Positions 42,253 to 50,926 of a DNA stretch of 64,000 nt are shown in pieces (position 1 is the first letter of the stretch; each line of letters opens with the position of its first letter). Under the pieces are notes generated by a model. It did not search any database. It saw only the letters and a list, made by a program, of their open reading frames with translations, and was not told the DNA's origin. The position numbers were made by a program, and so were the translations under genes. The stretch comes from Lonepinella koalarum (lineage in GTDB: Bacteria; Pseudomonadota; Gammaproteobacteria; Enterobacterales; Pasteurellaceae), in assembly GCF_004565475.1 (NCBI RefSeq), contig NZ_SRHX01000006.1, positions 119,473 to 183,472 of the forward strand. Direction: 5' to 3'.

Positions 42253-42280
42253 TTGTATTAATATCTTTTTGTGCTACAAT
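42253..42280 (+). promoter_or_regulatory. Promoter of the prophage RelE/XRE pair
   Basis: TTGTAT (42253-42258) and TACAAT (42275-42280) are separated by 16 bases, about 30 bases before the toxin ATG and directed against the surrounding late genes. Confidence 0.5.
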
Positions 42281-42308
42281 GTGGTATATTCAATAAGAGA
42301 GTAAAAAT

Positions 42309-42626
42309 ATGTTTACTGTTGCTGAATCTGAAATTTACACCAAGCTAGCACAACAACTGCTTACCCAAGCCGAACAGGAAGAATTGGCAGTTTACTTGGC
42401 AAGTAATCCTGATATTGGTGATGTTATTCCGCATAGTGGCGGTTGTCGAAAATTACGTTGGCAAGGTAAAAATTCGGGTAAACGTGGCGGAAACCGTGTT
42501 ATTTATTTTAATCGTCTTGAAAATGGTAAAATCTACCTGTTGCTGATTTATGCCAAGGCGAAAACAGAAAATATTCCAGCTCACTTGTTAAAACAAATGA
42601 AAGAGGAACTTGAAAAATGGCTTTAG
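42309..42626 (+). CDS. RelE/HigB-family toxin (prophage)
   Basis: 105-residue RelE-superfamily toxin, a paralogue of the chromosomal toxin at 4636-4971. Shared features are the order VIPHSGGCRKLRW then GKRGGNRVIYFN and a C-terminal LLLIYAKAKTENIP. It lies on the plus strand within the leftward tail module, with its own promoter. The antitoxin start overlaps its end by 10 bases. Confidence 0.85.
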   Translation: MFTVAESEIYTKLAQQLLTQAEQEELAVYLASNPDIGDVIPHSGGCRKLRWQGKNSGKRGGNRVIYFNRLENGKIYLLLIYAKAKTENIPAHLLKQMKEELEKWL

Positions 42627-42934
42627 ATTTAGACAAAATTAACCCTGCTGAACATGAATTTACAGGCGAAGAACTCGGCGAATTACTTTTAGCTTCTATT
42701 AAACAAGTGAAAGCAGGAGAAATTGGCAAAGTTCGCCATATTGCTGTCAATGAAGCAGTGGAAGCACGTCAAAAAACAGGGTTATCGCAATCAGTTTTTG
42801 CTGAAATCTTAGGTATTTCTGTGAGAACCTTGCAAAGTTGGGAACAAGGCAAACGCTCTCCATCAGGTCCAGCATTGACATTGCTTAAAATTGCCACTCG
42901 TCATCCCCAAGCATTGAGAGAGTTGCATTCTTAG
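42617..42934 (+). CDS. XRE-family antitoxin (prophage)
   Basis: 105 residues with a C-terminal helix-turn-helix, TGLSQSVFAEILGISVRTLQSWEQGKRSP, close to the NadS-type antitoxins. The N-terminal region HEFTGEELGELLLASIKQ should bind the toxin. It completes a toxin-first operon like the chromosomal pair. Confidence 0.87.
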   Translation: MALDLDKINPAEHEFTGEELGELLLASIKQVKAGEIGKVRHIAVNEAVEARQKTGLSQSVFAEILGISVRTLQSWEQGKRSPSGPALTLLKIATRHPQALRELHS

Positions 42935-42968
42935 CTTTATTTCTAACCCGTACAGGCTAAATGTGCGG

Positions 42969-43841
42969 TTATTTCTTCGTTTGTTTTTTGCTATCTGTTT
43001 TCTTCTCTGATTTCTTTTCCACTTTTTGGAACTTGCCACCCACAACCGTTAATTTGCTTTGCCAATCGCCACTTAATCCATCACCTGAATGAGCAAGCTT
43101 CACGATTTTATATTGTCCGTTGAAATACTCTATAATGGATTGCACTTCCACTAATCCGCCAATTTGTAACGCTGGATTTAATAGGCAGGTTAATTCTAAC
43201 CCGTCATCGGTTTGTTCAGGGGCGTTAATCATGCCCGTATCCTGCGAAAGCACTACCGCTTCATCATTCAATACCTTATCTTTTGGCAAGAAAATCAGAT
43301 TACCATCTTGAATAGACCAATCCGCTTGATGATTACGTGCTATTCGGTTAAGTAATTCTCGGCTATCACCATTCATCACACGTCCACGGGGAAGTTTACG
43401 TTTATTCGGTAATTCCATTGCCCCCGCTTTTACATTCGGCATTGTTTTTTGTACTTCCGCTAAAATCTGCTCATCGGTCACCCCTGATTTTAGCGTAGTA
43501 TTAATGCGTGCCGTGCTGTAATCCTTGAATCCGTCCGCACATTCCAAATCCATGACAAAATCGACACTGTCACGGCGTACCCTTGCTTGAGTAATATCGC
43601 CCGAATAAATGGTGCGTAATTCCTGATAGCCTACTGCTAAAATCAGCTTGTTAAATTCACCGCTAAGCAACTGGTTCATGTGATCGCGGTTTAAATTCCA
43701 CACTTGAATTTTAGCAGGGTTCGGCTTTTCGTTAATGGTTTTGTCGATCTCAAAAGCAACACGTAATAAATCAATATCTAACTGCTCTTTGTCACTGATA
43801 AGACTGAGTTTCCATTGTCGCCCGAATTGTTGATGTGGCAT
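42969..43841 (-). CDS. Baseplate hub protein
   Basis: 290 residues. The N-terminal half resembles the hub proteins of contractile tails (RQWKLSLISDKEQLDIDLLRVAFEI, then AKIQVWNLNRDHMNQLL), with a central LPRGRVMNGDSRELLNRIARNH segment and a Lys/Ser-rich C-terminal tail from about 272. The position between baseplate plug and spike supports the hub role. Confidence 0.75.
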   Translation of the reverse strand: MPHQQFGRQWKLSLISDKEQLDIDLLRVAFEIDKTINEKPNPAKIQVWNLNRDHMNQLLSGEFNKLILAVGYQELRTIYSGDITQARVRRDSVDFVMDLECADGFKDYSTARINTTLKSGVTDEQILAEVQKTMPNVKAGAMELPNKRKLPRGRVMNGDSRELLNRIARNHQADWSIQDGNLIFLPKDKVLNDEAVVLSQDTGMINAPEQTDDGLELTCLLNPALQIGGLVEVQSIIEYFNGQYKIVKLAHSGDGLSGDWQSKLTVVGGKFQKVEKKSEKKTDSKKQTKK

Positions 43842-43850
43842 AGTCTTCCC

Positions 43851-44168
43851 CTATTTTTCGACGATATAAAGCAAATAACGACTGCCTAAATCAGTATAGC
43901 TCATCGGATCTAAATTCGCCCCGTATTCATCAGTCAGCAAAAAATAATAAGGCTGCGTGCTATGCCATAAAATCGGCACACCAACCACTAACGACACCCC
44001 CTGACAGATTTGTTTTTGTGCAATGGTTTCATACACGTCCATCGCCCAAAACTCACCAATACTATTCCAACGTAATGTCAGACGGATTTTTAGATCGTTA
44101 AAAGCAAAGGTCTGCTCTTGATAGGGAGCGTTGCTCACGGGGATTTGATGTAGTGTTGTTTCTGTCAT
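43851..44168 (-). CDS. Baseplate plug-like protein
   Basis: About 105 residues from the ATG at 44168. A compact beta-rich protein (RLTLRWNSIGEFWAMDVYE, then GVSLVVGVPILWHS) of the size and position of phage baseplate plug proteins near the hub. Function is inferred from context. Confidence 0.65.
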   Translation of the reverse strand: MTETTLHQIPVSNAPYQEQTFAFNDLKIRLTLRWNSIGEFWAMDVYETIAQKQICQGVSLVVGVPILWHSTQPYYFLLTDEYGANLDPMSYTDLGSRYLLYIVEK

Positions 44169-44188
44169 AAAATTACCCTTAAAAAACA

Positions 44189-44228
44189 CAACAAAATTGT
44201 TGCATACAACAAATATGTTGTGTATAAT
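44189..44228 (+). promoter_or_regulatory. hic promoter with two palindromic operators
   Basis: Two palindromes, CAACA-AAAT-TGTTG (44189-44202) and ACAACA-AATA-TGTTGT (44206-44221), have centres 18 bases apart. The -35 TTGCAT (44200-44205) and -10 TATAAT (44223-44228) are 17 bases apart, so the operators cover the promoter. This is the expected layout for HicB autorepression. Confidence 0.65.
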
Positions 44229-44258
44229 ATTCTCACTGTATGAAAAGGTGGTACCCCT

Positions 44259-44336
44259 ATGAAATACAGTGAGTTCCTAAGATATTTACTCTCGCAAGGC
44301 TGCCCCGATTTTGGGGCAACTTCCCAAAAGGAATAA
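44259..44336 (+). pseudogene. hicA: hicA remnant
   Basis: A 25-codon frame starts MKYSEFLRYLLSQGC, the N-terminus of HicA mRNA interferase toxins, but then reads through CCCC/GGGG hairpin sequence and stops. The double-stranded-RNA-binding core with the catalytic GSH motif (normally about 60 residues in all) is missing. A ribosome site and the operator-promoter are kept, and hicB follows 4 bases after the stop. It is either a deletion relic or a short leader peptide; a relic is more likely. Confidence 0.6.
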
Positions 44337-44340
44337 AGCT

Positions 44341-44760
44341 ATGTTACGTTATCCCATTGAAATTATTAAAGACACCAACGATACCTATTTAGTCACTTGC
44401 CCCGACATTCCCGAAATGGCAAGTGTCGGTGATGATATTGAGAGTGCCTTACTTGAGGCTGAACAAGGATTAGAAGTGGCATTGTCATTCTATTTTGATG
44501 ACCGCCGTCCTATTCCTATGCCTAGCCCTATTAAACAAGGACAATATGCGGTGCCATTATCTGCTTTGCAATCCATGAAAGTATTTTTGCTTAACGAGAT
44601 GATCGCCCAAAACGTACGTAAAGCTGAAATGGCACGGCGTTTAGATGTTCATTTACCACAAATTGATCGGTTGTTAGATTTTAAACATGCAACTAAAGTA
44701 GATTTTATGGAAAAAGCCTTTAAACAGTTGGATAAAGAATTGTCTGTTTCGGTGGTTTAG
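44341..44760 (+). CDS. hicB: HicB-family antitoxin, orphaned
   Basis: 139 residues. The N-terminal RNase-H-like HicB domain (PIEIIKDTNDTYLVTCPDIPE, then ALLEAEQGLEVALSFYFDDRRPIPMPS) is followed by a C-terminal helix-turn-helix (NVRKAEMARRLDVHLPQIDRLLD). The ATG at 44341 is preceded by AAGGA; an in-frame TTG at 44311 lies inside the hicA remnant. Without HicA it may act only as an autorepressor or neutralise a HicA elsewhere. Confidence 0.87.
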   Translation: MLRYPIEIIKDTNDTYLVTCPDIPEMASVGDDIESALLEAEQGLEVALSFYFDDRRPIPMPSPIKQGQYAVPLSALQSMKVFLLNEMIAQNVRKAEMARRLDVHLPQIDRLLDFKHATKVDFMEKAFKQLDKELSVSVV

Positions 44761-45552
44761 TTACCCTAGCCACCCTTTAACCTTTTTATACCCATTATTT
44801 ATAACGCTAGACTTAACCGCTGTCGTCTGCGTATTCCCTTTCTGTGATTTTGTCGCAGATTGCACCGCACTTCGTCCGCTTTTTTTATTACCAGTGGGCT
44901 TTTGACCACTGGTACCTTGTTTTGCTTGTGTGGTTTGAGTTTGTACGATAAAAATCTCCCTTGCCGTAATGGAAAATTCTGCACTACCGTCTAAGGTTTG
45001 GGTGACGCTAATACTTTCAATCAGCATATTTTGGTAAAGATGAATGCCAGTTTGAATATCAATCGTTTCACCCGACTTTTGACAAGCCACTAAATCCGCA
45101 TAGGCTTGCTGTACACGCCCTTGTCCGATTGAACTAAATAGACTACCTAAGCCAAAATCAGGCAACCACGGAGCCAAAGAACGAGCAGAATTCAACGTAT
45201 TAGCCACTTGATTTACTATTGCATTGGTAGTGCTATAAAATCTTTTCGCTCTAGCGATAGTTTGTGTAGTTTTTGTCAGCACCGAAAACGGCAAAGGAAT
45301 ATTATTTAGAAAATCCGTTACACCCCGAACATTACCCACAAAAGACAGACTATTAACGCTGTTTTTGTCTTGCTCTACCATTATGCCAACAATGGTAATG
45401 CTTTTTGGCTTAACCACAGCATGATCGGCGATCATCGCACCGCTTTCTATCGGATTTTCAGTAATGGTGAGTTCCGATGAATGAGTTTCTTGTGTCGTAA
45501 TATCAAGGGTGATTTCGCCTATTCGACGTGATGAAATTTGGGTAAATGCCAT
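44761..45552 (-). CDS. Dit-like phage tail protein
   Basis: 263 residues. The N-terminal beta-rich domain (GEITLDITTQETHSSELTIT, then MIADHAVVKPKSITIVGI) fits the Dit-like N-terminal family found between tape measure and baseplate. A Ser/Lys-rich low-complexity C-terminal tail follows from about residue 212. An uptake signal sits near 44866 within it. Confidence 0.72.
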   Translation of the reverse strand: MAFTQISSRRIGEITLDITTQETHSSELTITENPIESGAMIADHAVVKPKSITIVGIMVEQDKNSVNSLSFVGNVRGVTDFLNNIPLPFSVLTKTTQTIARAKRFYSTTNAIVNQVANTLNSARSLAPWLPDFGLGSLFSSIGQGRVQQAYADLVACQKSGETIDIQTGIHLYQNMLIESISVTQTLDGSAEFSITAREIFIVQTQTTQAKQGTSGQKPTGNKKSGRSAVQSATKSQKGNTQTTAVKSSVINNGYKKVKGWLG

Positions 45553-45570
45553 AATTAGGATTTCCGATTA

Positions 45571-48309
45571 TTAATGACTATAAGCAGAATTCATATTCTG
45601 CAAAATTCGCAATGACTGATCGGCCACTGCTTTAGCCTCAGATTGATTGTTGGTGCTAAAGGTATTATTCACAGTAATCTTATTATTACTATTTTTCTGG
45701 CTATTATCGGTTTTATTTTGAGTGTTGGTGACACCGCTTTGCATTGCCATATTCGCCGAACCATTAGCAATAGTGCTAGCGGTGGCTAAAGTCTGTTGAG
45801 CATTGTTACCACCACCGAAAAAGCCTGTGAAACTATCCCACGCTCCGCTTGCCATATTTTTAGCGCCGTCCCACGCATGGCTAACCGCACCTTTGGTGCT
45901 ATCCCACATGCCGGAAACCACATCAACAATCGGTTTGATATATTTATCATACTGCTTTTTCACCCAATCAAAGGCGTGCTCAAATTTTTCCGTAATGTTT
46001 TTCTTCGCATTATCTGCAAAGTTTTTAATGTCTGTACCTATTTTACTAAACCAGCCACCTAAACTATCCCAAAGATCTCCAGTCCATTTTTTAATTTTGT
46101 CCCAATTTTCATAGATGACATAAGCTAATAAGGTAATAGCGGTAATAATTAACCCTATCGGATTTGACATAAACGCCGCTCGAATTGCTAAACCGACCGC
46201 TCGCATAATGCCGATGAATTTACCGGCTAAACCGAAAACAAGCCCAAAACCGCCTTTAAAAATACCAAAGAAAAATGAAATCACTCGACCTAAACCACCG
46301 AACAGTCCACCAATTACTTTCCCTGTTTTGGTAAAATTAAAAATGGCTTTAACCATTGAAAACAAACTATTATGAAAAAGTGCGGTAAAAATTGTTGTAC
46401 CTACGATAATTTCCGTTTTCCATTTTGCCCACATTTCGGTGAATTTGTGGAAATAATCGGGTAATTCTTTAATGAGTTTTTTCACCCAACGAACACCATC
46501 AATGACCGGATCCCAGTAATGCCCGAATAAACTTTGCCCATTATCCATATAGGTAAATAGGTCATCAAGCAATAATACAAGCCCAGCAATCGCTGCCATA
46601 ATCCAGCCAATCGGCGTTGTCATAATGGCGATACCCATGCGAGCGAACCACATAATCAGCCCACGAGAAAACCACGCCACTACACCGCCTAAGATAAACA
46701 AGGCAGCTTTCCAGCCAATTGTTTTGTCTATCACGGTATCAATCACATCAAAGGTTAAGCGAATAAAATCAATGGCATCGGCAATAGCATCACCTAACGT
46801 CTCAACACCGGCTACAAGCCATTTATTACGTAAGAACCAATTCGTAATACCCGTGTAAATACGAGTAAGTACTGGTGCAAGTCGTCCCGCTAATGTCTCA
46901 CTCAAAGACTTAGATAAGGTGTTAAATTCGCTTAATGCATCTTTAAAACCGGCTGCATCTTCGGCGTATTTGCCAGAACCTAAGGTAATATCATTAGCGC
47001 GAGCAATAGCGGCTTTAAAATCTTCGCTATTTTGGTCAAATAGTTGGATCATTGACGCATCCATACCCAGTTTTTGCAACATGGCGACGCCTTGGGTACG
47101 GTCTAGTTTTTCAATCTTGCCTTGGATTTCTTCCATCACTTCGGGCATGGTTTTGGCTTTTCCACTAGCGTCTTTGGCAGCAATACCAAATTGCTCAAAG
47201 GTTTTTGCTCCACGCCCTACGCCGTTTAAGGCTTCCCCTAGAGTACGTTGTAATCCTGCGATAGAAGATTGAGCGGCTTCCATGCTAGAGCCTGAACGCT
47301 TCGCCGCTTCACCTAGACTTTGGATATAGCCAGCTGACACCCCTGATACACGGCTTAACTGAGCAAGGCTATCAAGACTAGTTAAAGTATTATCCACAAA
47401 AGCAGACAATCCCTTAACCACGGCGCCAACTGCTGTCCCTACTAATCCTAAAGCAACGGGAATACCCTTTACCGAGCCTAAAAAGGATTTCGCTTTTTCT
47501 TGGCTATCTTTGATCGCCTTACCTAATTTTTTAAAAGGTTCGCTATCGATCTGAATGCCAAATTTTGCCCCTATGAAAGCGGATACACTGCCTAATAAAT
47601 CATGAAAAACATTGCCAGTTTTAGCTAACGCATCATGAGTATTATTCGCCTGTTCCTCTTGATGTTTTAACGCATCATTCGCTTGTTCCGTTGCATTCGA
47701 GAATTGATTTTCTTGTTGTGCAACTTTCGCTAAACCTTGTTGATAGGTTTCTGATGCCTGATGAAAACCGTCGCTCAATTCAGCAAAATACGCTTGCGTA
47801 TCTTCGCCAAATTGTGCAATAAATTCATCAAATTCGGCGACTTTATCGACAAAGGCTTGTATCTCATCTGTATTGATTTCGTCTATATTACTTAATTGAA
47901 GTAATTGCTGAACAAACTCATCGAGCTCCGTTGTTGCTGTTTCAAACTGGTCACCAAACAATTCTTTAGCGGTAGTGGTATCAATAAAATCGCTGATACT
48001 CACCATACCTGTTTTAATATGGTCAGAAACGTCATCAAAGGCTTGTTCGACTTGTTCAGTTAATGTATCAATATTCACATCCCCCAAATCAATACCGTCA
48101 AAGGTTTGTTTGACACTATCACCGATGTTATTAAGTGTTTGCTCGACTTGATTCAGTGAATGGAAATCAACATCAATTTTTTCTGAACGAAGATTATCAA
48201 AAGCTTTTTTAGCCGTCTCACCAACATTATTTAACATCTGCCCGACTTGATTCAGTTGAGCAGAGTCCACATCAAAACCAATTTTTATCAGTAGTTCGTC
48301 GAGTAGCAT
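45571..48309 (-). CDS. Tail tape measure protein
   Basis: 912 residues, helical and alanine-rich, with hydrophobic segments near 300, near 530-580 and near 695-760. The N-terminal 100 residues contain imperfect repeats beginning LNQVGQMLNNVGE, LNQVEQTLNNIGD and LTEQVEQAFDDV. The length should set tail length. The first 38 bases overlap the frameshift extension of the tail chaperone, as expected in tailed phages. Confidence 0.9.
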   Translation of the reverse strand: MLLDELLIKIGFDVDSAQLNQVGQMLNNVGETAKKAFDNLRSEKIDVDFHSLNQVEQTLNNIGDSVKQTFDGIDLGDVNIDTLTEQVEQAFDDVSDHIKTGMVSISDFIDTTTAKELFGDQFETATTELDEFVQQLLQLSNIDEINTDEIQAFVDKVAEFDEFIAQFGEDTQAYFAELSDGFHQASETYQQGLAKVAQQENQFSNATEQANDALKHQEEQANNTHDALAKTGNVFHDLLGSVSAFIGAKFGIQIDSEPFKKLGKAIKDSQEKAKSFLGSVKGIPVALGLVGTAVGAVVKGLSAFVDNTLTSLDSLAQLSRVSGVSAGYIQSLGEAAKRSGSSMEAAQSSIAGLQRTLGEALNGVGRGAKTFEQFGIAAKDASGKAKTMPEVMEEIQGKIEKLDRTQGVAMLQKLGMDASMIQLFDQNSEDFKAAIARANDITLGSGKYAEDAAGFKDALSEFNTLSKSLSETLAGRLAPVLTRIYTGITNWFLRNKWLVAGVETLGDAIADAIDFIRLTFDVIDTVIDKTIGWKAALFILGGVVAWFSRGLIMWFARMGIAIMTTPIGWIMAAIAGLVLLLDDLFTYMDNGQSLFGHYWDPVIDGVRWVKKLIKELPDYFHKFTEMWAKWKTEIIVGTTIFTALFHNSLFSMVKAIFNFTKTGKVIGGLFGGLGRVISFFFGIFKGGFGLVFGLAGKFIGIMRAVGLAIRAAFMSNPIGLIITAITLLAYVIYENWDKIKKWTGDLWDSLGGWFSKIGTDIKNFADNAKKNITEKFEHAFDWVKKQYDKYIKPIVDVVSGMWDSTKGAVSHAWDGAKNMASGAWDSFTGFFGGGNNAQQTLATASTIANGSANMAMQSGVTNTQNKTDNSQKNSNNKITVNNTFSTNNQSEAKAVADQSLRILQNMNSAYSH

Positions 48310-48523
48310 TTTCTTGCTCCATAAGATTTAAGGTGGCTATTAACTCGTGGAAGTGCAGTAAATCCATAATAGAATAAATTGACCGCACTTCCGCCAATGT
48401 ACAATAGCCTTTTGCTATTGGGGAAAAAATAAACCAATCGACTTGTGACTGGTTTATGGTGTTTGAGTTTGAGCTATCTTGATTGACTGAGGCATAAAGC
48501 TCAACAATCCGCCCCCAGTTTTC
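48272..48523 (-). CDS. Tail assembly chaperone frameshift extension (T part)
   Basis: An open frame with no start codon of its own, in the -1 frame relative to the chaperone gene. It runs 83 codons from the slip site to a TGA inside the tape measure start. It begins ENWGRIVELYASVNQ and includes DWFIFSPIAKGYC and IYSIMDLLHFHEL. Its position between chaperone and tape measure is where lambda-type G-T extensions lie. The fused product would be about 206 residues. Confidence 0.72.
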   Translation of the reverse strand, partial: ENWGRIVELYASVNQDSSNSNTINQSQVDWFIFSPIAKGYCTLAEVRSIYSIMDLLHFHELIATLNLMEQENATRRTTDKNWF

Positions 48524-48891
48524 AAAAAAGGGGAAAATTGATAAACTAACCCCTCTTTTAATAACATCAATAAATGATGCGGATATTGTCCAAAATGTTT
48601 GTTAAATTGGTCTTTGATAAAATACTGCTTGCCATTTTCGTCTTGGGTTGCAATATGTCCCAATACCAAATCTTCCACAGTTTTTAACGCAGGATCACCT
48701 AATTGGGAAACCACCGCAGCCATCATTTTGGCTCCCAATTTTTGACCGCTCAATTCTTCATCTTTCCCAATGTTTAAATCTGTTTTACCTAACAAGGCAA
48801 GGGCATTTTTTAAAGTCTGCCATGAATTCAATGCATTAGCTGGGTGAAAAACATAGGTTTTATCATCTAAAGTTAATGTTTTGGTTTCCAT
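48454..48891 (-). CDS. Tail assembly chaperone (G part)
   Basis: 145 residues, located between tail tube and tape measure. The N-terminal strand METKTLTLDDKTYVFHP and the helical region with VEDLVLGHIATQDENGKQYF suit tail chaperones that coat the tape measure during assembly. A slippery site at codon 122-123 makes a longer fusion with the extension at 48272-48523. Its start lies 4 bases downstream of the tube stop. Confidence 0.78.
   Translation of the reverse strand: METKTLTLDDKTYVFHPANALNSWQTLKNALALLGKTDLNIGKDEELSGQKLGAKMMAAVVSQLGDPALKTVEDLVLGHIATQDENGKQYFIKDQFNKHFGQYPHHLLMLLKEGLVYQFSPFLKTGGGLLSFMPQSIKIAQTQTP
48523..48529 (-). other. Programmed -1 frameshift site
   Basis: The heptamer T-TTT-TTG on the minus strand is in the correct phase for tandem slippage of the chaperone frame into the extension frame. 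Confidence 0.72.
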
Positions 48892-48894
48892 AAA

Positions 48895-49323
48895 TTACAA
48901 TCCTTCTGCGAGATTTAAGTTCGCTTTTTCAAATTCAATTATAAATTCATTGGCATTATGCCCTTGTCCACGAGTAAGCGTTGGTGATGTGGTGAAATAA
49001 CCATTTTGTGCAGTAAGTTGGTCGTCATTGAGTAAATCACGAATACTTAAGGTTATCGGGGTAAAGCCTTTCAAATCATTTTTTTGCTGATTGTACAGTT
49101 TCATCAACTCTGCACTGTCTGGGCTATGCTGTTTAATTTTTAGCGTGAGTTTTCCTGAACGGTCGGCATTGCCAATAAATACGCCTGTGCCGTCTGCTCC
49201 CATGGTATAACCGCCGGCATCGGCATTAAACGCAAAGGCAATCACATCAGAGCCGTCCGCCCAGTCGCTGATTTTTGTGCCGTCAATTAACACCACTACT
49301 TGTTTTGGATCGAATCGTTTCAT
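48895..49323 (-). CDS. Phage tail tube protein (DUF3277)
   Basis: 142 residues with the tube-family pattern MKRFDPKQVVVLIDG, then ADGSDVIAFAFNADAGGYTMG and GNADRSGKLTLKIKQHS. It follows the sheath gene, separated by a hairpin made from two uptake signals. Forms the inner tube of the contractile tail. Confidence 0.85.
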   Translation of the reverse strand: MKRFDPKQVVVLIDGTKISDWADGSDVIAFAFNADAGGYTMGADGTGVFIGNADRSGKLTLKIKQHSPDSAELMKLYNQQKNDLKGFTPITLSIRDLLNDDQLTAQNGYFTTSPTLTRGQGHNANEFIIEFEKANLNLAEGL

Positions 49324-49355
49324 TGTTTTTTCCTTTTAAAATGAATGAAATTTAC

Positions 49356-49398
49356 ACCGCACTTTTGTTCACTGAACAAATGAACAAAAAAGTGCGGT
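49356..49398. terminator. Hairpin of paired uptake signals between sheath and tube genes
   Basis: ACCGCACTTTT (49356-49366) and AAAAGTGCGGT (49388-49398) pair over 11 bp, with a further TGTTCACTGAACA palindrome in the loop. The T run is on the plus side, so on the late (minus) strand it may act as a partial terminator or mRNA stabiliser. Confidence 0.6.
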
Positions 49399-49414
49399 CG
49401 TTTTTTGCCTAGTT

Positions 49415-50926
49415 TTAACGGCTAAAATTGATAATTACATCAGAACTGTGAATTGCACCGGCTAGTTTCACCGCTACTTGAATTGGGGTCGCTTTGCGTT
49501 GTTCACGATCGGATGTGGAAAGTGTTGACATGGGTGCTGCATAAATATAATAACCTTGTTCAAGGGTATCGCCTGTGACCAAATTACCGAAACTGTCTCC
49601 ACTCCATACCCCTTTAGCAAATGCCCCGTTATTAATACCTTCTAAGCAGACTTTTTCCACCGCAGCCATTAAAATCACTTGCCCTTCGTCCGTTAATGGG
49701 ATTTTGGTTGGTGATAAATACAAGCGAGAGAACACTTCTTTTTGCACTGCATCAGCGAACCAGTCTAAAATCACCACTTCATCAGCAAATTTACCCCCTA
49801 CTACGGTACCCTCAGCCAACATAGCTGAATCATCAAAGTAGGTGTACACATTCACACCTAAGCGTTTCGCTTTTTGGTACTCCGTGGCGGTAATATCATC
49901 AGCAGTAATGGTCGGTTGTGTTTTGAATTTGAGCGTAATGGTAGAACGGTTCGCACTGAAATTCACCGATAACAAGCGAGCCATCGCACTAGAGACAGGG
50001 TAGCTGTCGTTTTTATCAAACACGGCTAAAGTATGGTCTAATCCAGCGTCATATAATTTCTTAATAACGTTGGTACTGTTCCATTCTAACTGTTCATTAC
50101 GCAATACATTCAAGCCGAACAATTTTTTAGCGGTTTGTGACCAGTTCGCCACGGCGATAATTTGATCATCAGTAAGCTGTGCAGCAAATAACACGCCATA
50201 CCAGCTACTGTTCACATCAAGTGTGGCAATTAATGCTTCAACAGGACTTTCAGCTTCAATATACAAGCCATTCTGACCGATCTTTCGGCTAGCTTGTCCA
50301 TCTTCCAGTTTGAGCATGCTTCCTAAATATTCACCGTCTTTTTTACTGTCTTCAGCATAGAAAATAAGGTTAGATTTGTCTTGCCCTGAATTCGTGCTTG
50401 CCAATAAAAAACGATTCCCCATTTCATCATAGTTAATCGTCACATTAGTAAGCGAAACTGCGGTGAATTTTTCCTGAATTTTGGTAGCTATCGAATCAAA
50501 ATCAGTAGCATCTTGAAGATCCAAACCTGTCACATCATAATGGGTTTCGCCCACGGTTAAGCTAAAATACCCCGACTGAATTTGCTTAAATTCTTCCAAA
50601 GTGGCTGACATCACACCGCCTTTTAATCCGTTATTAGTCGGATTGATTTGGCGTGATTCTTTTTGCCAACGACAGATAATCAATTGTTTGGCTCGTGGTT
50701 GTTGTGCAAAAAATGGCTGTGCTGCTTTGGCGGTTTCAGATGTGGAGCCAAATAAATTGACCACTTCGCTATAATCACTGACATACACATAGCGAGTAGT
50801 GCCATCTGCAAAGGCGTTACCCGTTTCTGGGGTAAATAATGCTACGGTACCGAAGTCTTTACGGCTCGCTGCTTTCGGTACAGTATTGAGTTGAATATCA
50901 ACAATGTTTGAAATAGATAAACTCAT
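49415..50926 (-). CDS. Contractile tail sheath protein (DUF3383)
   Basis: 503 residues of the DUF3383 sheath family: N-terminal VDIQLNTVPKAASRKDFGTVALFTPE, central LDVNSSWYGVLFAAQLTDDQII and C-terminal GDTLEQGYYIYAAPM near 455. Its presence shows the phage is a myovirus-type particle. The start overlaps the end of the neck protein gene by 4 bases. Confidence 0.88.
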   Translation of the reverse strand: MSLSISNIVDIQLNTVPKAASRKDFGTVALFTPETGNAFADGTTRYVYVSDYSEVVNLFGSTSETAKAAQPFFAQQPRAKQLIICRWQKESRQINPTNNGLKGGVMSATLEEFKQIQSGYFSLTVGETHYDVTGLDLQDATDFDSIATKIQEKFTAVSLTNVTINYDEMGNRFLLASTNSGQDKSNLIFYAEDSKKDGEYLGSMLKLEDGQASRKIGQNGLYIEAESPVEALIATLDVNSSWYGVLFAAQLTDDQIIAVANWSQTAKKLFGLNVLRNEQLEWNSTNVIKKLYDAGLDHTLAVFDKNDSYPVSSAMARLLSVNFSANRSTITLKFKTQPTITADDITATEYQKAKRLGVNVYTYFDDSAMLAEGTVVGGKFADEVVILDWFADAVQKEVFSRLYLSPTKIPLTDEGQVILMAAVEKVCLEGINNGAFAKGVWSGDSFGNLVTGDTLEQGYYIYAAPMSTLSTSDREQRKATPIQVAVKLAGAIHSSDVIINFSR

